Source: an uncultured Lachnospiraceae bacterium (lineage in GTDB: Bacteria > Bacillota > Clostridia > Lachnospirales > Lachnospiraceae). Taken from it: a stretch of 11,001 bases of DNA. The notes below the pieces were generated by a model. That model was not told where the DNA came from, searched no databases, and saw only the letters and a list, made by a program, of their open reading frames with translations. Position 1 is the first letter of the stretch. Each line of letters opens with the position of its first letter. The translations under genes and the position numbers were made by a program. Of this stretch, positions 1 to 5,794 are shown one piece after another. Where the stretch lies: positions 1 through 11,001 of the forward strand of contig CAJULP010000029.1 of NCBI GenBank assembly GCA_910587295.1. Direction: 5' to 3'.

Positions 1-319
1 CTGCAGACGCAATATGAAGACTATCAAATGTGCGTATTTTTGAAATTGATACAATTTCTTCAGAACGTTTTTTTATTTTGCTTGTATATGGTATATGAAT
101 ATCAGCTGCCTTATACAAATCCAGTACTTTTCGCTTCTTATTTTCGTCTGACATGCGGTTCATTTCAAGCTCTAAAATATCACTTCCTGCAATGACAATC
201 CTTTTCACCTGTCCCATCTTTAAAATTGCTAAAATAGCCTCGCTCTCCAAATGAATCCTTTCCTGCATCTGATCATCAAACGGTCTATTATAACAGCAAT
301 TATCCAAATAAACTATCAT
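1..319 (-). CDS. PIN-domain protein, partial (C-terminus outside window)
   Basis: This is the first 106 codons of a gene that runs off the left edge of the window. The protein begins MIVYLDNCCYNRPFDD. It has an N-terminal acidic residue after a beta strand (D6), acidic residues in the middle (E50, E52), and a D99-S-L-H102-I-A motif, which is the usual layout of PIN-fold metal-dependent ribonucleases. PIN proteins of this size are often toxins that cut RNA, but some act in other RNA processing; the substrate here is unknown. ATG 319 is the only sensible start, because a TAG codon lies directly upstream in frame. GGAGGTG at 331-337 is the ribosome binding site, with a rather long 11-nt gap. The gene has its own promoter (359-387). 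No antitoxin-like gene lies immediately upstream; the nearest gene on that side is the DUF3781-like one. Confidence 0.8.
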   Translation of the reverse strand, partial: MIVYLDNCCYNRPFDDQMQERIHLESEAILAILKMGQVKRIVIAGSDILELEMNRMSDENKKRKVLDLYKAADIHIPYTSKIKKRSEEIVSISKIRTFDSLHIASA

Positions 320-358
320 CTACAGCACCACACCTCCAATTTTTTACCTATATATTAC

Positions 359-387
359 ATTGTACTTTATTTTTAGTATTTATTCAA
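359..387 (-). promoter_or_regulatory. Predicted sigma-A promoter of the PIN gene
   Basis: Read on the minus strand, a -35 box TTGAAT (382-387) and a -10 box TACAAT (359-364) are separated by exactly 17 nt. Transcription would start near 352, leaving a short leader with a GGAGGTG ribosome binding site before the PIN start codon. The match to consensus is good, but no experimental support can be seen. Confidence 0.6.
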
Positions 388-416
388 TTATCCCTGCCAT
401 GTATCTCCAAATTATA

Positions 417-683
417 TCAATTTATTGCCTCGTTATTCTTTCTTGAATTATTCCTTAATATATGTGCCGTAATGATCGTATAACTATATGAATTGACCGT
501 GATCTTGACCCCATCTACTTCACAGTACCAGTTTTTCCCCTGCTTATAGATATTGCACTTCTGATCTAAGACCTTATTTTTACAATACAGCACCACATCA
601 TCCGTATCTAATTTCAAATTCTTCTCGATTCGTGAAATTCCCATATCCGTCGTATGGAGTTGATCAATATGGTCAAGTAACAC
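417..683 (-). CDS. DUF3781-like small protein, apparent 5' frame disruption
   Basis: This 88-residue protein of unknown function contains LLDHIDQLHTTDMGISRIEK, then LDTDDVV, GKNWYCEVDG and NSYSYTIITAH. These resemble the DUF3781 family of small clostridial proteins; the match is from memory and no role is known. The frame is open only from a GTG at 683, directly after AAA and a TGA stop, and that GTG has no convincing ribosome binding site. A well-placed AAGGAG (706-711) instead serves an ATG at 695-697, which reads MDDEK and then continues in another frame, stopping after about 26 codons. Adding one A to the AAAA run at 684-687 would join the two as MDDEKVLLDHIDQLHTT. The gene is therefore either frameshifted, affected by a sequence error, or started inefficiently at GTG. 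The ribosome binding site overlaps the stop codon of the upstream permease, so translation is probably coupled to it. Confidence 0.65.
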   Translation of the reverse strand: MLLDHIDQLHTTDMGISRIEKNLKLDTDDVVLYCKNKVLDQKCNIYKQGKNWYCEVDGVKITVNSYSYTIITAHILRNNSRKNNEAIN

Positions 684-705
684 TTTTCATCATCCATCGC
701 ACTGT

Positions 706-711
706 CTCCTT
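706..711 (-). promoter_or_regulatory. Ribosome binding site pointing to an out-of-frame ATG
   Basis: AAGGAG lies 8 nt before the ATG at 695-697 and overlaps the TAA stop of the ABC permease (710-712). It is the only good ribosome binding site near the DUF3781-like gene, and the ATG it serves is in the wrong frame for that gene. Confidence 0.6.
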
Positions 712-2305
712 ACTGCAATTCCTTCAAATCTATCCGGTTGTTATTCCGGTATAAAAGTGCCGCTGCCAGCAGAAACGCCGCGCAGCATACCGCTTTTACC
801 ACATGTGGGTTCACTGCCGGGAGTGCCGCAACTGCGGCTGCAGACAAGATCACCGGCAAAATGCTCCCAAGTCCGCCTAACAAAGAAGAAGCGCTTTGTT
901 TCACCACACTTGTCTCGCTTTCCCATATAAAAACCGGAAAATGCAGGTTAACGGCAAGCCCAAATACACTGGAAAATAAGACCGCTGCCGCCGGAATGAG
1001 AATCAGCCACACCAGTTCCAGAAAGGCCGGACGAAGCGCCAAAGTAAGAAGGATCTCCGACACCAGATAAAACGGAGTCGCTAAGATCAAATTCATCAAT
1101 ATTTTTGCATTTAAGATATTTTTAACGCTTAAGGGCAGGCTGTTTATGATCCACCAGTTTTTTCCTTCCATAGAAACCGATACACATGTGGCATTCATCA
1201 TACAAAAGATTCCTGCCAGCACAAAAGGAATATAACTGCCCATATCCACGGGAACGGGAAAAAGCGCCGTTACCCGGTCCATACCTGTTACGAAAACTGA
1301 CCCTGCAAAAATGACTCCCATCACAGGACCGATGATCGTATTCGTTACATAAATGCCTGAAGAAAAGTACCGTTTCAGCTCCCTTTTTACCAATGCCTTT
1401 AACAAAGACTCGCTTCTCGTCTCCTCAAACTGATAATTATGTTTGGCCGACGTTCCATAAAGGCTGCGGCATATTCCATGGAAACAGCTTGAGACCAGGG
1501 CAGCCGCCACCCCAAAAGCCAAAGCGAAAAAAATCACGCATAGAAGCAATCTCCCAAAGTCCATATCCACCATCGCCCTGCCAAGGAAAACCGCAGGCGG
1601 GTACATTTTTTCCAAAACCGAAAAGATCACATCCGATAGTTCCTTCCACATTTCCGGACTAAATTCACTTGTGGCAGAAAGCCGTGAAATTCCTGCCATA
1701 ATTGCCAGTACCGATAAGATTGACAATCCGGATACGGCTAAACTCTTGTACCGCATCCTGGATGCAGCTGCCGTCACCAGCGCGCCAACAAATACTGCGC
1801 CAACGATGGGTAAAACAGGCACCAGCAGCACTGCCAGGAGCCCAAACAGGAAAAATATTGCCCCCGGTTTTTCAAAAAAAGCATACACCGAAAGTCCCGG
1901 CAGAAGTACCGCCAGCGCAAACAGTAAATCTTCGATATACAGCCGCAAAAACCTGCTGACCACGATAGCGCTTTGCGATACCGGCAGAGATGAAATGATA
2001 TCATATCCTTCTTTCTTAAATACCACGCCCCCTGCCTTAAAAATTCCCAGAAAGAAAAGGAAAAAACTGGCGACGGCCAACAGATAAGCGGGCACGGCCT
2101 CGCTCAAGGAAAGCAGGCAAAGCCCTAAGGAAAGGCTGCCCACATAAAACATTATCATGACTGCCAAAAAACAATACACAGCCAAAAGAAGTGTCGCCCT
2201 CCTCTTTACCCGTTTATCCTTAGAAAACCGAAGCACATTCAGTCCAAAAACATTATAAAGTTCCGCCTTTGATAAAATCTTAATCTGTGACAGCTTTGTT
2301 CCCAT
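710..2305 (-). CDS. ABC-2-like transporter permease, 12-helix type
   Basis: This 531-residue integral membrane protein is the membrane subunit partnering the ATPase encoded just upstream. Hydrophobic stretches suggest about twelve helices, roughly at residues 38-60, 68-90, 124-144, 150-178, 188-206, 253-272, 320-340, 358-376, 402-424, 430-452, 476-496 and 502-519. Two segments look related: YDIISSLPVSQSAI near 101-114 and WWIINSLPLSVKNI near 384-397. This suggests two fused homologous halves, as in other long permeases of this group. The substrate cannot be told from sequence. The start ATG (2303-2305) lies inside the end of the ATPase gene, a 26-nt overlap, and is served by GGAGGTGA at 2312-2319 with 6-nt spacing. 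The two proteins should therefore be made in coordination. Confidence 0.85.
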   Translation of the reverse strand: MGTKLSQIKILSKAELYNVFGLNVLRFSKDKRVKRRATLLLAVYCFLAVMIMFYVGSLSLGLCLLSLSEAVPAYLLAVASFFLFFLGIFKAGGVVFKKEGYDIISSLPVSQSAIVVSRFLRLYIEDLLFALAVLLPGLSVYAFFEKPGAIFFLFGLLAVLLVPVLPIVGAVFVGALVTAAASRMRYKSLAVSGLSILSVLAIMAGISRLSATSEFSPEMWKELSDVIFSVLEKMYPPAVFLGRAMVDMDFGRLLLCVIFFALAFGVAAALVSSCFHGICRSLYGTSAKHNYQFEETRSESLLKALVKRELKRYFSSGIYVTNTIIGPVMGVIFAGSVFVTGMDRVTALFPVPVDMGSYIPFVLAGIFCMMNATCVSVSMEGKNWWIINSLPLSVKNILNAKILMNLILATPFYLVSEILLTLALRPAFLELVWLILIPAAAVLFSSVFGLAVNLHFPVFIWESETSVVKQSASSLLGGLGSILPVILSAAAVAALPAVNPHVVKAVCCAAFLLAAALLYRNNNRIDLKELQ

Positions 2306-3014
2306 TCCCTATCACCTCCAAAAAAATAGATTCCAATGTCTGCCCCGGCCTTACAATTTTTTCCATATCTCCGGATGTGACAAGCACGCCGTCCTTAATG
2401 ATTGCCACCTTGCTGCAAAGCTTTTCCGCCACATCCAGCACATGGGTGGAAAAGAAAATTGCTCCCCCTTCGCTGCAGACTTCATGCATAATATTCTTTA
2501 ACAGCACGGACGCTTGGGGATCCAGACCCACAAAAGGCTCATCTAAGACCAAAAGCTTAGGCGCGTGAACCAATGCCGAAATGATCGCCAGCTTTTGCTT
2601 CATCCCATGGGAATAGGTGGAGATCAAATCCCCGAGAGAAGGTGTAATTTCAAATGCGTCCGCATATTTTTTGATGCGCTCTTTCCGCTTTGCGGCTTCC
2701 ACCTGAAAAACATCCGCTATGAAATTCAAGTACTGCACCCCCGTCAGATACTCGTAAAGATCCGGGTTATCGGGGATATAGGCAATACTTCGTTTACATC
2801 CCAAAGGGTCTTTCTTTATATTGAATCCGTTGATGAAGATCTCGCCTTCATCAAAGCCATGGATACCTGCAATACATTTTAACGTGGTGGTCTTGCCTGC
2901 ACCATTGTGGCCGATAAACGCATAGATATCCCCCGGCCTGACGGTAAGGCTTAAATCCGTAACGCCTTTGCTGCTTCCTTTATAATGTTTCGTCAAATGT
3001 TGAATCGTAAGCAT
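2280..3014 (-). CDS. ABC transporter ATP-binding protein
   Basis: This is the cytoplasmic ATPase subunit that drives the neighbouring permease. Numbering from the upstream TTG at 3020, it has a Walker A motif GHNGAGKT (37-44), a signature YSHGM (136-140, a variant of LSGGQ), a Walker B LLVLDEP (156-162) with catalytic glutamate, and a switch histidine in STHV (H193). The Q-loop glutamine is replaced: the segment reads YIPDNPDLYEYLTG, a form seen in EcsA-like and antibiotic-exporter-like ATPases. At 244 residues it is of normal size for a single-domain ABC ATPase. ATG 3014 is preferred over TTG 3020 because GGAG sits 7 nt before the ATG but only about 1 nt before the TTG. The gene follows the MerR stop codon by 2 nt, so it is co-transcribed with it. 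Confidence 0.9.
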   Translation of the reverse strand: MLTIQHLTKHYKGSSKGVTDLSLTVRPGDIYAFIGHNGAGKTTTLKCIAGIHGFDEGEIFINGFNIKKDPLGCKRSIAYIPDNPDLYEYLTGVQYLNFIADVFQVEAAKRKERIKKYADAFEITPSLGDLISTYSHGMKQKLAIISALVHAPKLLVLDEPFVGLDPQASVLLKNIMHEVCSEGGAIFFSTHVLDVAEKLCSKVAIIKDGVLVTSGDMEKIVRPGQTLESIFLEVIGNGNKAVTD

Positions 3015-3016
3015 AG

Positions 3017-3748
3017 TCAATCTCCTTTTTCCTTCTCATCATAGGTCTCGATACAAAATCCTTTGTGCCCGCATGCCCTGCAGGTAAGCTTCCTTAAAGT
3101 CGGCGTATGCTTTGCAAAAAACATTTGCCGGAACCCGGGCTTAAATACGGTGTGGCACTCCGGACAGATATACGCCACCCTGCGAAAATAACACCAGGAA
3201 GTCCATACACCCACTGCCACCGCCAGGCTCATGCCAAGCACAAAAGGCCACCAGATCCCCTTTACTACCCCAAGTACAAAGGTTGACACCTCAACAAGCT
3301 CCATAGGGATTCCCACGAAAAATAATAACATCCTCATTCTGTAAAGCTTTTTCTTGTTTTCCATTTTTTGCGCTATATCCCCAATTGATTCAACAGAAAA
3401 ATGACCCATGCCTTTTAAATCTTTTTCCATGGCTCCCAGCGCCAAAAGCTTCTCCTGGCGTTCCTTGATCTCCTTTTTAAGAGCTTCCTCCTGCTTCAGA
3501 AGCAAAATCGCTAAAACCTCTTCCTTATTTTCCTCCTCAAAAAGTTCGCAGATACTTCCAATGGGCAGGCCGATATTCCTTAAAAAGCAGACAGCCTTCA
3601 GCTTATGCAGATCCTCTTCCGAGTAAAGCCGCCTTCCCCCTTCGCTAAGCTCACTGGGCACCAGCAGGTTTCTGGAATCGTAGTACTGCACCGTCCTCAC
3701 CGTCACGTTGCAAAGCCTGGCAATCTCCCCTGTCGTATATTTGGACAA
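3017..3748 (-). CDS. MerR-family regulator with two membrane helices and a zinc ribbon
   Basis: This 243-residue protein begins with a MerR winged-helix domain (about 3-70; YTTGEIARLCNVTVRTVQYY, GGRRLYSEEDL). A charged coiled-coil dimerisation helix follows (about 75-112), then two hydrophobic segments (about 139-160 and 165-187), and a C-terminal ribbon with C195-P-E-C198 and C223-R-A-C226 that should bind zinc. The layout predicts a transcription factor held at the membrane. It heads the operon with the ABC ATPase and permease and probably controls it, with its own promoter at 3773-3803. The start is TTG at 3746-3748, chosen because a strong AAGGAGGTG (3756-3764) lies 7 nt upstream and no ATG is near. 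The signal it senses is unknown; envelope stress or a transported compound are guesses. Confidence 0.85.
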   Translation of the reverse strand: MSKYTTGEIARLCNVTVRTVQYYDSRNLLVPSELSEGGRRLYSEEDLHKLKAVCFLRNIGLPIGSICELFEEENKEEVLAILLLKQEEALKKEIKERQEKLLALGAMEKDLKGMGHFSVESIGDIAQKMENKKKLYRMRMLLFFVGIPMELVEVSTFVLGVVKGIWWPFVLGMSLAVAVGVWTSWCYFRRVAYICPECHTVFKPGFRQMFFAKHTPTLRKLTCRACGHKGFCIETYDEKEKGD

Positions 3749-3755
3749 AGCCTTT

Positions 3756-3764
3756 CACCTCCTT
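3756..3764 (-). promoter_or_regulatory. Strong ribosome binding site fixing a TTG start
   Basis: AAGGAGGTG ends 7 nt before the TTG of the MerR-type gene. It is close to a perfect anti-16S match and is the main reason for accepting the TTG. Confidence 0.75.
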
Positions 3765-3772
3765 ATGCCGCT

Positions 3773-3803
3773 ATATTACTACATAACGCAGCGTTACAAG
3801 CAA
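3773..3803 (-). promoter_or_regulatory. MerR-type promoter with 19-bp spacer and central dyad
   Basis: On the minus strand a -35 box TTGCTT (3798-3803) and a -10 box TAATAT (3773-3778) are 19 nt apart. The over-long spacer contains the perfect palindrome TAACGC-T-GCGTTA (3784-3796). A spacer of 19 bp with an operator inside it is the hallmark of promoters activated by MerR-family proteins, which untwist the DNA. Transcription would begin near 3766, giving a leader of under 20 nt that is mostly the ribosome binding site. The likely regulator is the product of the first gene downstream. The boxes are predicted from sequence only. Confidence 0.65.
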
Positions 3804-3810
3804 CACTTTT

Positions 3811-4716
3811 TTATAAACTTGCCCGGAATTTTCTGACTTCGTCTAAATATTTCTGTCCCAGCATACTAAGAGGCATCCCTTTCTTCTTCAAATAGCCGAT
3901 GGTCATGATCTCTTCGGATTTCAACTTCACCGCACAATAATCGGTTCCGTTTAAGCTTTCACAAATAATACCGGAACAAAGGGTATATCCATTAAGACCC
4001 ACCATCAAATTCAGCAGGGTCGCCCTGTCGTTTGCCTTGATCAACCGTTTATATTCATAAGTGCTGAGCACTTCCTCCGCAAAGTAAAAAGAATTATTTT
4101 CCCCCTGCTCGAAAGAAAGGCAGGGATATTCCTCCAGCTCTTCCAGCGCAATCTCCTCCCGGTCCGCAAGGGGATGGCCTTTCCACATATAAACGTAGAT
4201 TCCACATTTGAAAATTTCTCTAAACTCCAGACCGGATTCCTGAAACAGCTTGGTGAGCACCGCAGAGTTAAAATCATTTACGTATAATATCCCAATCTCA
4301 CTGCGGAAATTCTTCACATCCTCTATCACCTCATAGGTCTTGGTCTCATGGGCCGCAAATTCGTATTCATCCATGCCAAACTGCTTTACCAATTCCACAA
4401 AAGCCTTTACCGCAAAGGTGTAATGCTGCATGGAGACGCTGAATTTCTTTTTGCTGTTTTTCTTTTCAATATAGCGGTCCTCCACCAGACGGTACTGCTC
4501 CACCACCGCTCTTGCATAACCCAAAAACTCTGTTCCTTCCGGCGTAAGGCGCACCCCGCGGTTGCTCCGGTTAAACAAGGAAATGCCAATCTCCTCCTCA
4601 AGATCCTTGATGGCCTGAGAAAGACTAGGCTGGGCAATGAAGAGCGTCCTTGCCGCCTCATTCATGGAATGAGTGTCCGCAATTGCGATCACATAACGAA
4701 GCTGCGCTAATGTCAT
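3811..4716 (-). CDS. LysR-family transcriptional regulator
   Basis: At 301 residues this is full length for the family. It has an N-terminal winged helix-turn-helix (about 1-60; LRYVIAIADTHSMNEAARTLFIAQPSLSQAIKDLE, ending in RGVRLTPEG), then a linker helix and a periplasmic-binding-like effector domain from about residue 90. It probably controls the metQ-type gene upstream on the same strand, or genes outside the window; a sulfur amino acid or related effector is a guess from the neighbour. ATG 4714-4716 is preceded by AAAGGA (4723-4728) at 7 nt. A terminator-like hairpin lies between it and metQ, and a likely promoter lies upstream of that hairpin (4797-4827), so its expression may pass through the hairpin. 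No terminator is visible after its stop codon, so readthrough into the MerR gene is possible. Confidence 0.88.
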   Translation of the reverse strand: MTLAQLRYVIAIADTHSMNEAARTLFIAQPSLSQAIKDLEEEIGISLFNRSNRGVRLTPEGTEFLGYARAVVEQYRLVEDRYIEKKNSKKKFSVSMQHYTFAVKAFVELVKQFGMDEYEFAAHETKTYEVIEDVKNFRSEIGILYVNDFNSAVLTKLFQESGLEFREIFKCGIYVYMWKGHPLADREEIALEELEEYPCLSFEQGENNSFYFAEEVLSTYEYKRLIKANDRATLLNLMVGLNGYTLCSGIICESLNGTDYCAVKLKSEEIMTIGYLKKKGMPLSMLGQKYLDEVRKFRASL

Positions 4717-4755
4717 ATCTTGATCCTTTCTGTCCGTAAACGGTTTCCTTTCCTT

Positions 4756-4788
4756 AAAAACAGCCCCGGAACCGGAGTTCCGGAGCTG
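4756..4788 (-). terminator. Intrinsic terminator-like hairpin after metQ, in the lysR leader
   Basis: On the minus strand CAGCTCCGGAAC (4777-4788) pairs with GTTCCGGGGCTG (4761-4772). The 12-bp stem has one T-G wobble and a TCCG loop, and is followed by five T residues (4756-4760). It most simply ends the metQ transcript. It also lies immediately downstream of a good -10 box (4797-4802), so it would form at the very 5' end of a lysR transcript. Confidence 0.8.
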
Positions 4789-4796
4789 CTATGCTC

Positions 4797-4827
4797 ATTA
4801 TACACAATTATTCAACGAAAGCGACAA
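4797..4827 (-). promoter_or_regulatory. Possible lysR promoter
   Basis: A perfect -10 hexamer TATAAT (4797-4802, minus strand) has TTGTCG (4822-4827) upstream at a long 19-nt spacing. It sits between the metQ stop codon and the hairpin. The -35 box and spacing are weak, so confidence is limited, but the 39 nt left between the hairpin's T-run and the lysR start hold no better candidate. Confidence 0.45.
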
Positions 4828-4850
4828 AAATATTCATCGTTTCCGATCGT

Positions 4851-5663
4851 TTATTCAAAGGGGATTACCGCACCGTCGTATGTACTGTTGATATAATCCT
4901 TAATGGCGTCGGATTTCAGCGCCTCTACCAAAGCTTTCACCTTATCCGCATTTTCATTCCCTTCCTTTACGGCGATCACGTTCACATAAGTCTTTGCCGC
5001 CTCAGAATCGGAACTTTCATAAGCAAGGGCATCCTTTGCCACGGAATAGCCTGCCTCCAATGCATAGTTCCCGTTCATGACCGCGTAAGCAACTTCAGGA
5101 AGGACCCTGGGGATCTGGGCTGCTTCCAGCTCCACGATATCCAGATTATAAGGGTTGTCCGTAATATCATTTACCGTTGCGTTAAGGCCCGCGCCTTCTT
5201 TTAACGTGATCAGACCATTATCCTGTAACAGCAAAAGCGCCCTTGCTTCATTGGTGGTATCGTTGGGTACCGCAATACTGTCGCCTTCTGCCACAGCGCT
5301 TAAGTCTGACTTGGTTCCGGGATAGATCCCAAAAGGCTCATAATGGATACCGCCGGCGTTTACCAGATGAGTTCCCTTTTCTTCGTTAAAACTGTCAAGG
5401 TAAGGAATATGCTGGAAATAGTTGGCGTCAAAATCGCCCCCTTCCACCACCTCATTAGGCTGGATATAATCGTCAAAAACCGTCACCTGCAGATCATAGC
5501 CTTTCTCCGTAAGGATAGGTTTTGCCTGCTCCAAAAGCTCCGCATGGGGCGTAGCGGATGCCGCCACCTTGATCACTTTGTCATCGGCGCCTTTGCCGCC
5601 GCAGCCGGTAAGGACACCTGCAGCAATTGCCCCTGTAAGTAAAACCGCTAAAAATTTTTTCAT
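4851..5663 (-). CDS. metQ: MetQ/NlpA-family substrate-binding lipoprotein
   Basis: This is the extracellular binding component of a MetNIQ-type ABC importer for methionine or a related compound. From ATG 5663 it is 270 residues, normal for the family. It starts MKKFLAVLLTGAIAAGVLTGCGG, with a lipoprotein signal peptide and lipobox L18-T-G-C21, so it should be lipid-anchored outside the cell. The mature part carries family hallmarks: VAASATPHAELLEQ, GGDFDANYFQHIPYLD, GGIHYEPFGIYPG, and NDTTNEARALLLLQDNGLI. An in-frame TTG at 5684 exists, but AGGAGGA (5670-5676) fits the ATG. The gene is alone between its own promoter and a terminator; no metN or metI is in the window. The LysR-type gene that follows is a candidate regulator. 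Methionine as the ligand is inferred from the family, since some members bind other ligands. Confidence 0.88.
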   Translation of the reverse strand: MKKFLAVLLTGAIAAGVLTGCGGKGADDKVIKVAASATPHAELLEQAKPILTEKGYDLQVTVFDDYIQPNEVVEGGDFDANYFQHIPYLDSFNEEKGTHLVNAGGIHYEPFGIYPGTKSDLSAVAEGDSIAVPNDTTNEARALLLLQDNGLITLKEGAGLNATVNDITDNPYNLDIVELEAAQIPRVLPEVAYAVMNGNYALEAGYSVAKDALAYESSDSEAAKTYVNVIAVKEGNENADKVKALVEALKSDAIKDYINSTYDGAVIPFE

Positions 5664-5709
5664 AATATTTTCCTCCTGTAGCAATAGATTCTTTTTGTTT
5701 GCCAGATTG

Positions 5710-5739
5710 AGTATATCACTATGATAAGCTTTTGTACAA
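5710..5739 (-). promoter_or_regulatory. metQ promoter with overlapping palindrome
   Basis: On the minus strand TTGTAC (5734-5739) and TATACT (5710-5715) are 18 nt apart. The palindrome TATCA-TAG-TGATA (5714-5726) fills the downstream part of the spacer and touches the -10 box. A LysR-type box (T-N11-A) fits this 13-nt site, and a protein bound there would block RNA polymerase. The leader before the metQ start is about 40 nt, too short for a known riboswitch. Confidence 0.55.
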
Positions 5740-5744
5740 TATAG

Positions 5745-5784
5745 AAAAAATCTTGCCAGCTATAGGTTGTTCCTATAGCTGGCA
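5745..5784 (-). terminator. Intrinsic terminator of the MarR-ABC exporter operon
   Basis: A perfect 13-bp stem, TGCCAGCTATAGG (5754-5766) with CCTATAGCTGGCA (5772-5784), has a 5-nt loop. It is followed on the minus strand by AGA and six T residues (5745-5750). It lies just past the stop codon of the second exporter gene and just before the metQ promoter, insulating the two units. There is no T-run on the plus-strand side. Confidence 0.9.
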
Positions 5785-5794
5785 GGATATCTCT

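Noticed and set aside
683..697. Programmed -1 ribosomal frameshift in the DUF3781-like gene
   Set aside because: The sequence around the AAAA run does not form a standard X-XXY-YYZ slippery heptamer, and it lies within the first few codons where such signals are not expected.
1671..2087. Open reading frame on the plus strand inside the permease gene
   Set aside because: It is antisense to a clear membrane protein, has low-complexity basic and serine-rich content, and has no ribosome binding site. The same applies to other antisense frames in this window, such as 738-1070 and 8479-8850.
3014..3020. TTG at 3020 as the start of the ABC ATPase
   Set aside because: GGAG lies only about 1 nt from the TTG but 7 nt from the ATG at 3014, so the ATG is the better start.
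5664..5745. SAM riboswitch or T-box before metQ
   Set aside because: Only about 40 nt separate the predicted transcription start from the start codon, and none of the conserved stems are present.
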